This document shows positions 6,690-13,549 of a stretch of DNA of 64,000 nt, piece by piece. Source of the DNA: Sphingobium scionense. GTDB lineage: Bacteria; Pseudomonadota; Alphaproteobacteria; Sphingomonadales; Sphingomonadaceae. The position numbers were made by a program, and so were the translations under genes. The stretch's first letter is position 1. The number at the start of each line of letters is the position of its first letter. The stretch covers positions 124,001 through 188,000 of the forward strand of contig NZ_JACIEU010000006.1 of the NCBI RefSeq assembly GCF_014197035.1, written 5' to 3'. The notes beneath the pieces are model-generated. The model did not search any database and was not told where the DNA came from. It saw only the letters and a list, made by a program, of their open reading frames with translations.

Positions 6690-6835
6690 CCGGCCCCCAG
6701 GAAGCCGCGCCCTGCTGCGAGCAATGCGGCAAGGCATTCCCCATCCGCCGTCGGGCGCCCAAGACGGGACTTTGCCGCCACTGCTGGTCGGTCAAGGCGC
6801 TGCTGTTGCGCGGTGTGCATCGGAGGGCGGCATGA
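6686..6835 (+). CDS. Zinc-ribbon micro-protein, 49 aa
   Basis: A 49-residue ORF with two cysteine knuckles, CCEQCGKAF near residue 10 and CRHCW near residue 33, suggesting one zinc ribbon. ATGA overlaps at both ends place it in the operon. The remainder is basic. Function unknown; nucleic-acid or protein binding is plausible. Confidence 0.6.
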   Translation: MTGPQEAAPCCEQCGKAFPIRRRAPKTGLCRHCWSVKALLLRGVHRRAA

Positions 6836-7008
6836 ACTGGCGCCGCATCTTCGCGCGCCGTCGCCCGGCCCTGTCGCTGGACGCTCTGGTCGCCGCCACC
6901 CGCGCCGCCAACGCCCCATGGGCTGCCAAGCGCCGCGCCCAGCTTCCGGCCGAACGTCAGGCCCGTATCCGCACCATCATTGAAACAGGAGTTCGCCCGA
7001 GCGGCTGA
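6832..7008 (+). CDS. Small basic phage protein, 58 aa
   Basis: A 58-residue arginine-rich, helical protein (MNWRRIFARRRPALSLDALV). It is coupled to the zinc-ribbon ORF by ATGA. No recognised family. Confidence 0.5.
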   Translation: MNWRRIFARRRPALSLDALVAATRAANAPWAAKRRAQLPAERQARIRTIIETGVRPSG

Positions 7009-7084
7009 CAATTCGCCGGGGCGGGATGGGCCGCGCCCCGAGGAAAGCGAGACACGGCCCGAACTACGCCGATGGAGAATATAG

Positions 7085-7501
7085 ATGGAAACTATCGATC
7101 AGGAAACAGGTGAGATTGTGGAGCGCGCCGCCGATGGCGGGCAACGCTATCCCGCCGCGCATAGTCTGGCTGACTTCATCCGCATGCAGGAGGATGGTCA
7201 GTTCGATGCGGATGTCGCGTTCGATCTGAATGAGCTTGCTGCCGAACTGGAGCAACTCGCGCAGGACACCGGGCAAGGCAAACTGAAGGCGAAGCTGACC
7301 ATCACGGTCGATATCGCCCGCGATCCAGCCGGCTTCTACGTCTTCGCCGCCAAACACACGATCAAACGCCCCGACGAGAAGCGAAAGCAGTCGGTCGGGT
7401 GGGTCACCGAAGACAACAAGTTCACCCCGAACAAGCCGCGCCAGGGAAACCTTTTCGGCACCGTCCGCGACGTGACGCCCCGTCGCGAAGTCCGCAACTA
7501 A
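7085..7501 (+). CDS. Conserved phage early protein, 138 aa
   Basis: A 138-residue protein with an acidic, helical N-terminal half (FDLNELAAELEQLAQDTGQG), a strand-rich middle (KAKLTITVDIARDPAGFYVF) and a basic end. It stands directly before the DUF2303 gene, with which it commonly pairs in phages of this type. No enzymatic motif is visible. Function unknown. Confidence 0.65.
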   Translation: METIDQETGEIVERAADGGQRYPAAHSLADFIRMQEDGQFDADVAFDLNELAAELEQLAQDTGQGKLKAKLTITVDIARDPAGFYVFAAKHTIKRPDEKRKQSVGWVTEDNKFTPNKPRQGNLFGTVRDVTPRREVRN

Positions 7502-7516
7502 TCAGGAGCCAAGTCC

Positions 7517-8455
7517 ATGACCACCACTGAAGCAGCAATCCACACCACCCGCGTCGGCGAATTGATCACCGAGTCCCTCAAGGCGTCGGAAGAATATCAG
7601 AAGCCCATCGTGATCAGCATCATGGAGCCGTCGTCTGGCCTCAAGGTCGACGCCGTTCTTTCCCGCAATGGACTGAGCGCCATCCCCAAGGCGGTGTTTG
7701 ACGAATATCGCAACGCGCCGGAACGGCGGAAGGGAACGTCTATCCTAACCCGCCTGGAAAGCCTGATCGATCACGTCAACCGCTTCAAGGATGAAGACAG
7801 CGTTCTGTTCGCTCACGACGATCGCAAGGCTCCCCGCCTGACCGCAGTGCTGGACTATCATTCGAAGGGTGCGGAAGGCTCGCCCCGTTTTGGCCAGCAC
7901 CGTTCGGTTTTCGCCTTCCCCTTGTCTGATGAATGGAAGGCGTGGATCGCCGCCGATGGCAAGAAGATGCCGATGATCGAATTTGCCGAGTTCATCGAAG
8001 AGCGGATTACCGACATCGAAACGGTCGAGGATATCGATGACCTTTCTTCCGGTATCCGGGAATATATCGGCGCCGCTCGCATCTCGAACATCGCCAGCGC
8101 TTCCAAGCTGATGGAATTGTCCAACGGCCTCCAGATTCACGAAACCAGCGTGATCAAGCAGGCCAACAAGCTGTCGAGCGGCGAAGGCCAAATCCGTTTC
8201 GAAAGCGAGCATACCGACGCCAATGGCGCGCCGGTCGATGTGCCAGGCCTGTTCATCATCTGCATCCCGGTGTTCGCGCACGACGGATATTATCGGATCG
8301 CGGCTCGCCTCCGCTATCGCAAGACGGGCGAAGGCATCGTGTTCTGGTACGACCTCTGGCGCACTGATCTCGTCTTTGACGACGCCTTCGACAAGGCATG
8401 CACGCGCGTGAAGGACGAAACCGGCCTGCCGCTTCTGGTGGGCGCGCCTGAGTAA
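7517..8455 (+). CDS. DUF2303 (YfdQ-like) phage protein
   Basis: A 312-residue protein matching the DUF2303/YfdQ family by its overall plan: an N-terminal region on PSSGLKVDAVLSRNGLSAIP, the central FAFPLSDEWKAWIAADGKKM, and EFAEFIEERITDIE. An AGGAG site precedes the ATG. Members are found in early regions of temperate phages near recombination or replication genes, but the molecular role is unknown. A small nested hairpin (CACTGG...CCCCGG/CCGGGG...CCAGTG) follows between 8459 and 8509. Confidence 0.75.
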   Translation: MTTTEAAIHTTRVGELITESLKASEEYQKPIVISIMEPSSGLKVDAVLSRNGLSAIPKAVFDEYRNAPERRKGTSILTRLESLIDHVNRFKDEDSVLFAHDDRKAPRLTAVLDYHSKGAEGSPRFGQHRSVFAFPLSDEWKAWIAADGKKMPMIEFAEFIEERITDIETVEDIDDLSSGIREYIGAARISNIASASKLMELSNGLQIHETSVIKQANKLSSGEGQIRFESEHTDANGAPVDVPGLFIICIPVFAHDGYYRIAARLRYRKTGEGIVFWYDLWRTDLVFDDAFDKACTRVKDETGLPLLVGAPE

Positions 8456-8515
8456 TCACTGGCGTCACCGGACCCCGGAGCAATCCGGGGCGAGGATGAA
8501 ACCAGTGGACGCGAT

Positions 8516-8860
8516 ATGAAATTCGACCTGCCCTTCCCCGCATCCTCTCTCGCTGGCCATGCCAAAGGCAACGGCCAGTGGAAGAAGATTGCGGACACCA
8601 AGAAGCACCGAGAGTGGGCGCGCAATGCCGCGCTTGCCGTTCGCGCTGCCATGCCGGCCACGGGAGATATCACCGTGCGCGTCCGGTTCGTGCCCGCCAA
8701 CCGGCGCGGTGACCGGGTGAACTATCCCAACCGGATGAAGCCCTATTTCGACGGCATCGCTGATGCGCTGGGCGTAAACGATAGCCGGTTCGTGCCGGCC
8801 TATGAGTTCGCCGCGCCCGAGGCACCGGGGCGGGTTGAGGTGGAGGTTTTGGCGCTATGA
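8516..8860 (+). CDS. rusA: RusA-like Holliday junction resolvase
   Basis: A 114-residue protein of the RusA family, a homodimeric endonuclease that resolves Holliday junctions. The core is RGDRVNYPNRMKPYFDGIAD followed by ALGVNDSRF, holding the conserved aspartates (DR, FD, ND) that bind the metal. Length fits the family. It overlaps the replication-type gene by four bases, the usual setting in phage replication modules. Confidence 0.85.
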   Translation: MKFDLPFPASSLAGHAKGNGQWKKIADTKKHREWARNAALAVRAAMPATGDITVRVRFVPANRRGDRVNYPNRMKPYFDGIADALGVNDSRFVPAYEFAAPEAPGRVEVEVLAL

Positions 8861-9735
8861 CCTCCGACGCTGGGTTCGTGAAGATGTACAGAAGCCTCCT
8901 TGGGCACCCAGCGTTTCGCAATGACGCGGAGGCCATGGCGTTCGCCTGGATGGTTATCCGTGCATCATGGAAGGGGACGCGCGTCCGCTACAAGGATCGC
9001 GTCATAACGCTCAAGCGTGGACAGCTTGCTATGTCCGTTCGCGACATGGGCGCGGCCATGGACCGGGATAAGGCATGGGTTGAACGCCTCTGGAAGCGCC
9101 TGAAATCCGAGACGATGATTGAGACAGTGGTTGATGCAGGCGTTAGCGTCGTAACAATCTGTAATTACGATACATTTCAGGGTGAACGAGACACGTCCGA
9201 GACGGTGAATGAGACACCAGACGAGACAGGCGCAAGACAGGCGCAAGACACAGAACAAAGAACTGAAGAATATACTTCGGAAGATAAATCTTCCTCAGTT
9301 GTGAACATCGCGCAGGCGCGCAAACCCGATCCGTTCCCCCGGCCCGTCTTTGCCGATCCACAGGTCTGGTCAGACTTCCTGGCGAACCGAAAATCCAAGC
9401 GCATGAAAAACACGGCGACCGCCTACCGGGATTTCCTGCGCGCCATTGCTGACCAGCAGGATGAGAACTGGCCGCCGGGTCGGCTGCTCGAACACGCCAC
9501 CGCGAAGGGCTGGGGCAGCATACACAATCCCGACAAGGACGATCGACATGGAACACGCACACGGCAACCCGCTGTTCAACAAGCCGCTCACGGCGTACGT
9601 GGGCCAAGGCCAGACCCGGCCGTTGACCTCCTCCGACAAGCCCGCGCCGAGCAGGAGGCAGGTTTCGGCGAAGACGAAGGAAGCGATAGCCAAGCTTGGG
9701 CTGCGCTACCGTCCTACCTCACAGACCGATCTTGA
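8857..9735 (+). CDS. Phage replication-initiation-type protein (winged helix)
   Basis: A 292-residue protein. Residues 1-110 resemble the winged-helix N-terminus of phage replication/DnaT-like proteins (GFVKMYRSLLGHPAF, TLKRGQLAMSVRDMG, WVERLWKRLKSETMIE). A linker follows, then a conserved VWSDFLANRKSKR region with TAYRDFLRAI. The order RusA, this gene, next gene matches replication modules in which this protein acts like lambda O. The last 188 bases overlap the next gene in a different frame. Function is inferred from layout and fold, not from catalytic residues. Confidence 0.65.
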   Translation: MTSDAGFVKMYRSLLGHPAFRNDAEAMAFAWMVIRASWKGTRVRYKDRVITLKRGQLAMSVRDMGAAMDRDKAWVERLWKRLKSETMIETVVDAGVSVVTICNYDTFQGERDTSETVNETPDETGARQAQDTEQRTEEYTSEDKSSSVVNIAQARKPDPFPRPVFADPQVWSDFLANRKSKRMKNTATAYRDFLRAIADQQDENWPPGRLLEHATAKGWGSIHNPDKDDRHGTRTRQPAVQQAAHGVRGPRPDPAVDLLRQARAEQEAGFGEDEGSDSQAWAALPSYLTDRS

Positions 9736-10216
9736 GGCCCACGCCGGCCAGCTCGCGATGCTTGCAACCGACCTGCACGACCTCCCCGTTGATCTACTGG
9801 AACGGGCTATCGGTGACTGGTCGATCAAGTCGCCATTCATGCCGAAAGCCTTCGACCTGGTGCAGTTGGCAAAGAGCTATCTCGCCAAGGCTCATCCGCA
9901 GCAGCGCGAGGTTACGACCGATTGGGTGGATGTCGCGCGCCGCCGGAATGACCGGATGAACGCTGACCCAGAAGCCCGGCGCGGTGTTCGCTGGGTCGCC
10001 AATTCCACCGGCGTGAACCTGGAGCTGGACCCGACTTATCGCACCGACATGGATCGTTTCATGGGCAAGCTGCACGACGGCACCGCTACCGCTCGCGATG
10101 TCGATCGAGCGCCTGAGGTCTGGCGGAAGATTGCCGAGGAGCGCGGATATCTGCGCCGGTTTGACGATGGCGCTTTCGTGATCCGCGAACGCCGCTGCGA
10201 GAATGTGGGGCTGTGA
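9548..10216 (+). CDS. Replication-module protein, 222 aa (P-like position)
   Basis: Starts at ATG 9548 behind an AAGGA site, inside the preceding gene. A 222-residue protein with a conserved-looking helical middle (GLRYRPTSQTDLEAHAGQLA, DLPVDLLERAIGDW, PFMPKAFDLVQLA) and a charged C-terminus. Proteins with this middle part occur next to phage replication initiators and may be helicase loaders; I see no ATPase motif here, so that is inference. Confidence 0.65.
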   Translation: MEHAHGNPLFNKPLTAYVGQGQTRPLTSSDKPAPSRRQVSAKTKEAIAKLGLRYRPTSQTDLEAHAGQLAMLATDLHDLPVDLLERAIGDWSIKSPFMPKAFDLVQLAKSYLAKAHPQQREVTTDWVDVARRRNDRMNADPEARRGVRWVANSTGVNLELDPTYRTDMDRFMGKLHDGTATARDVDRAPEVWRKIAEERGYLRRFDDGAFVIRERRCENVGL

Positions 10217-10344
10217 TGGACCAGCAGCGCATCAAAGAAATCGCCTGCCTCTGCGGCGCCCGCGAGCGCGACACCGGGCAGAACCGACCCCGGCCTTGCT
10301 GGGGCTGTGGGGACAAGATGGGCATGGGGAGGTGGGATCGATGA
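10216..10344 (+). CDS. Zinc-binding micro-protein, 42 aa
   Basis: Forty-two residues with CLC and CWGCG cysteine pairs, about 20 residues apart, suggesting a small zinc ribbon. Both ends use ATGA overlaps. No function known. Confidence 0.5.
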   Translation: MDQQRIKEIACLCGARERDTGQNRPRPCWGCGDKMGMGRWDR

Positions 10345-10487
10345 CCCCCACCACCCTCCAGCAAGCCCGCGAGAACGTCGCGGCCCGCCTCCATCAGCCA
10401 TATCAGCAAAGGGCTGTGCTCGAAGGTTCCTGGGATCGCGGCTCCCTCGTTCGGGATGAGATCGCCAAGGTTGAGGGGAGGAAGTGA
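10341..10487 (+). CDS. Hypothetical phage micro-protein, 48 aa
   Basis: Forty-eight residues (MTPTTLQQARENVAARLHQP), helical, coupled on both sides by ATGA overlaps. No recognised family. Confidence 0.5.
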   Translation: MTPTTLQQARENVAARLHQPYQQRAVLEGSWDRGSLVRDEIAKVEGRK

Positions 10488-10612
10488 TGGGGAATGGGCC
10501 GAATTTGGCAGAACGCGCCACACACAGCGCCAAAACAGCCGCACATGGTAGTTGGGTAGCCAAAGACCAACAAAAGCGCTCCACGGGGCTTAAATCGGAG
10601 GACCGCCCATGA
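10487..10612 (+). CDS. Hypothetical phage micro-protein, 41 aa
   Basis: A 41-codon frame opening at the ATG that overlaps the previous stop (TGATG) and closing in an ATGA overlap with the next gene. Composition is unremarkable (MGNGPNLAERATHSAKTAAH). Coupling is the only support. Confidence 0.35.
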   Translation: MGNGPNLAERATHSAKTAAHGSWVAKDQQKRSTGLKSEDRP

Positions 10613-10809
10613 ACCCCCGAGCCGCCCGCCAGGCATCCGGCATGACCCGAAACGAATGGGCAAGGGCCATGGGGGTGTCAGTGCTGACCACGAAACGCTG
10701 GGAAGCCCCCGGCAGCCGATACGCCCGCTCGCCAACGCAGCACCGCGTCGAGCGCATGGAGCGCGTGCTTACCGGGTGTGGGGTTGATTTGAGGGAGGAT
10801 CGGGTATGA
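10609..10809 (+). CDS. Small HTH protein, 66 aa
   Basis: A 66-residue protein with a helix-turn-helix: ASGMTRNEWARAMGVSVLTT then KRWEAPGSRYARSP. The pattern is that of small phage XRE/Cro-like DNA-binding proteins. It precedes the packaging genes, where a late activator could sit, but no direct sign of such a role is present. Confidence 0.6.
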   Translation: MNPRAARQASGMTRNEWARAMGVSVLTTKRWEAPGSRYARSPTQHRVERMERVLTGCGVDLREDRV

Positions 10810-11351
10810 ACGCTGTTGCTGTGATTGAGGCGGCGCCGGTTCCGGCTCCCACGCTGGAACAATGGCTGGACATCGGCCGAGCGATTGCCGACGAAGGCCG
10901 CCGCGTGGGGTGGGCGTTTGCTGACTGGGCGCGCCAAGGGAAAGTCCTTGGGTACACCAAGCAGCTTGGTTTCAATTTCCTTGGCCATGAACTTGGGATT
11001 GATCCGCGCAGGCTCGAAATAATCGACAAGGCCGCAGACGCATTCCCCCCCGGAACCAGACACCCAAAGCTTAGCGTGGAGCATCACGCTCATGTGGCTG
11101 ACCTCCCGAAAGAACGTGGATTTGAACTCCTGAATGAGGCCGCTGCCAACAAGTGGACTGATGTGGACCTGCGCAAGGAAGTGATCACCACAAAGGTGGC
11201 GAGCGGCCTGGCTCATCTTCTTTCGCCCGACGATTATGACGATTTTTGCCGGATGCAACTGCAGCATGCCTGGAACCGGGCCAGTCCCTCGGTGCGTGAG
11301 GATTTCGCCGAACTGATCGCGGCAAGCAATATGGGGGTCATCGATGCTTAA
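10806..11351 (+). CDS. Phage protein with ParB-like helical DNA-binding features
   Basis: A 181-residue helical protein. The segment LSVEHHAHVADLP, then LLNEAAANKWTDVDLRKEVI, resembles the helices after the HTH of ParB/KorB-type proteins (LS..HH..VA.LP...LL..A....W....LR..V). A preceding IDPRRLEIIDKAADAF could be the recognition part. Assignment is tentative. It overlaps the next ORF and lies in the run-up to the terminase genes. Confidence 0.5.
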   Translation: MNAVAVIEAAPVPAPTLEQWLDIGRAIADEGRRVGWAFADWARQGKVLGYTKQLGFNFLGHELGIDPRRLEIIDKAADAFPPGTRHPKLSVEHHAHVADLPKERGFELLNEAAANKWTDVDLRKEVITTKVASGLAHLLSPDDYDDFCRMQLQHAWNRASPSVREDFAELIAASNMGVIDA

Positions 11352-11571
11352 TCACGGCACACGGGGCGCGCATCGTCGCCCATCGTCCAGGCTGGTGCCC
11401 CCGCTCCCGCCCGAGTTCGCGCAGCAGTTCGTGGAAGGCGGATGGCGGCGCATCGAGCGGGTCTATGGTGCCCGCAATGATCTGGTGCGCAAGTGGATAG
11501 CCATGGCCGGCGGGGAGCGCGAGCTTAAGCGGCTGCGGCGGGAGTATATGGCTGGGAGGCGGAAGGGATGA
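11344..11571 (+). CDS. Hypothetical basic protein, 75 aa
   Basis: A 75-residue, very basic protein with an HTH-like helical pair (GGWRRIERVYGARNDLVRKW). The stop overlaps the ATG of terS by four bases. DNA binding is plausible from charge only. Confidence 0.5.
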   Translation: MLNHGTRGAHRRPSSRLVPPLPPEFAQQFVEGGWRRIERVYGARNDLVRKWIAMAGGERELKRLRREYMAGRRKG

Positions 11572-12062
11572 CTCCGAAGCAACAGCGCTTCGTTGACGAA
11601 TATCTGATCGACCTGAATGCCACTCAGGCGGCCATTCGGGCAGGCTACAGCGCGAAGACGGCAAACGAGCAAGGTGCGCGGCTGTTAGCGAATGTTAGCG
11701 TCCGTAATGCTGTCTCAGAGGCCAAGGCCAAGCGGTCGAAGGAAACAGGCATCGACGCAGCGTGGGTGTTGAGCCGGCTCGCCGCCGAAGCCTTTGCCGA
11801 CCTTGCCGACCTGTATGATGAACATGGTCGGGTGAAGCCGGTAAAGGATTGGCCATTGGTGTGGCGCCAGGGGCTTGTCGCGGGGATCGAAGTCGAGACG
11901 ATCGGGGAAGGCGCGGGCCACGTTACCAAGATCAAGATCAGCGAGCGGATCAAGCGGGTCGAGTTGATCGGCAAGCATGTCGACGTGCAAGCCTTTAAGG
12001 AAAAGCTGGAGGTCGCTGCGGCGATGACGCTGGTGATCGATCCTAAGGATGCTGCGCTTTGA
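11568..12062 (+). CDS. terS: Terminase small subunit
   Basis: A 164-residue protein with the Terminase_2/XtmA N-terminus: MTPKQQRFVDEYLIDLNATQ, AAIRAGYSAKTANEQGARLL. This HTH-bearing domain recognises the phage pac/cos DNA and recruits the large subunit. The remainder covers the oligomerisation region. It overlaps terL by four bases (TTGA). Confidence 0.9.
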   Translation: MTPKQQRFVDEYLIDLNATQAAIRAGYSAKTANEQGARLLANVSVRNAVSEAKAKRSKETGIDAAWVLSRLAAEAFADLADLYDEHGRVKPVKDWPLVWRQGLVAGIEVETIGEGAGHVTKIKISERIKRVELIGKHVDVQAFKEKLEVAAAMTLVIDPKDAAL

Positions 12063-13507
12063 GTCCAGCAGCCGGATTTGCTGACGAAATTACTGCTGAA
12101 CGCCCTGTTGGCATAGGCCACAACGGCGGCCCTCCGATTGCCAAACTGACCCCGAGGCAGGAAGAGGCGCGCGACCTCCTCGCCTCATCGGCCCGCAACA
12201 TCATGCTTCGGGGCGGATCGCGCTCGGGCAAGACCTTCCTGCTGGTCCGCGCCATCCTCCAGCGCGCCATCAACGCGCCGGGCAGCCGGCATGCGATCTT
12301 CCGATTCCGGTTCAACCACGCCAAGACCAGCATATGGGCCGACACGCTGCCCAAGGTGCTGAAACTGTGCTTTCCTGCCCTGCGCGTCCGGTTCGACAAG
12401 ACGGATTTCTATGTCGAGCTGCCAAACGGGTCGCAAATTTGGATCGCCGGCCTGGACGATAAGGAACGGGTCGAGAAGATCCTTGGCGCGGAATATTGCA
12501 CGCTCTACTTCAACGAGAGTAGCCAGATACCTTGGGGATCGGTGGAAATCGCCATGTCCCGCCTCGCGCAGAAGTGCGAACTGGCTCCAGAGATCGCGGC
12601 GGCGACCGGCCGCACCCATCTGCCGCTCAAGGCATATTTCGACTGCAACCCGCCGAGCAAGCTGCACTGGTCGTTCCAGTTGTTCCGCGCCAAGGTGAAG
12701 CCTGGCACCAAGGAAGCGCTGCCCAACCCCGCCGATTATGTCGAAATGAAGGTCAACCCTTCGGACAATGCCGATAACCTGCCTGCCGAATATTTCGAGG
12801 TGCTGGCGTCCATGTCTGCGGCCAAGCGGCTCCGGTTCGAGGCTGGCGAATGGGCCAGCGAGGTCAATGGCGCGCTTTGGGCGCTGGAGGACCGTCAGAC
12901 AGAGGGCGGGACTATACCCGGCATCGATGGCCACCGGGCGACGCTGGAACGCAGCCCTGACGATGGCAGGCCTCAGGTGCGCTATGCAGGCGCAGTGATC
13001 GACCTGCAGCGCATCGTGGTCGCGGTCGATCCTAGCGGCACCAAGGGCGACGGAGGCGGCGATGACATCGGCATCGTGGTCGCTGCTAAGGGTGTCGACG
13101 GGCGCGGCTATGTGCTGCAGGATGCGACCTGCCAGCTATCGCCTGATGGCTGGGGCCGGCGCTCGGTCGAGATGTATCGTCGGTGGGGTGCTGATCGCGT
13201 CGTTGGCGAACGCAACTTTGGCGGCGCCATGGTCGAGTTCGTGGTGAAGACGGCCGACAAGTCGGTGCCTTACAAGGAGGCGAACGCGACGCGAGGCAAG
13301 GTTGTGCGCGCTGAACCGATCTCAGCGCTCTACGAGCAGGGCAAGATCAGCCATGTGGGGGATCACCCTGACCTTGAGGACCAGATGTGCAATTTCACCG
13401 CGTCGGGGTTCGTCGGCGAGGGGTCACCTGACCGGGCCGATGCGTTGGTGTGGGCGCTGACCGAGTTGATGTTGAACGGCAAGGGCAGCGCCTTCGACGT
13501 GCTTTAG
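12059..13507 (+). CDS. terL: Terminase large subunit
   Basis: A 482-residue packaging ATPase/nuclease. Walker A is GGSRSGKT (residues 52-59, lysine 58); YFNESSQIPWGS fits the Walker B/coupling region. The C-terminal nuclease half shows VAVDPSGTKGDGGGDDIG with metal-binding aspartates, and a late DALVWALTEL aspartate. The start is TTG at 12059, overlapping the terS stop (TTGA); no upstream alternative exists. The N-terminal IGHNGGPP motif recurs in alphaproteobacterial phage proteins. Confidence 0.93.
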   Translation: MSPAAGFADEITAERPVGIGHNGGPPIAKLTPRQEEARDLLASSARNIMLRGGSRSGKTFLLVRAILQRAINAPGSRHAIFRFRFNHAKTSIWADTLPKVLKLCFPALRVRFDKTDFYVELPNGSQIWIAGLDDKERVEKILGAEYCTLYFNESSQIPWGSVEIAMSRLAQKCELAPEIAAATGRTHLPLKAYFDCNPPSKLHWSFQLFRAKVKPGTKEALPNPADYVEMKVNPSDNADNLPAEYFEVLASMSAAKRLRFEAGEWASEVNGALWALEDRQTEGGTIPGIDGHRATLERSPDDGRPQVRYAGAVIDLQRIVVAVDPSGTKGDGGGDDIGIVVAAKGVDGRGYVLQDATCQLSPDGWGRRSVEMYRRWGADRVVGERNFGGAMVEFVVKTADKSVPYKEANATRGKVVRAEPISALYEQGKISHVGDHPDLEDQMCNFTASGFVGEGSPDRADALVWALTELMLNGKGSAFDVL

Positions 13508-13516
13508 CGTCCGTAG
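13508..13516 (+). repeat. CGTCCGTAG motif, copy 1
   Basis: Nine-base motif directly after the terL stop codon and 33 bases before the portal start. Identical copies are at 17683, 23689 and 32870, all on the plus strand in gaps between morphogenesis genes. Confidence 0.6.
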
Positions 13517-13549
13517 CGATAAGCGGCCCCTCCCCGCACCGTCGCAAAC

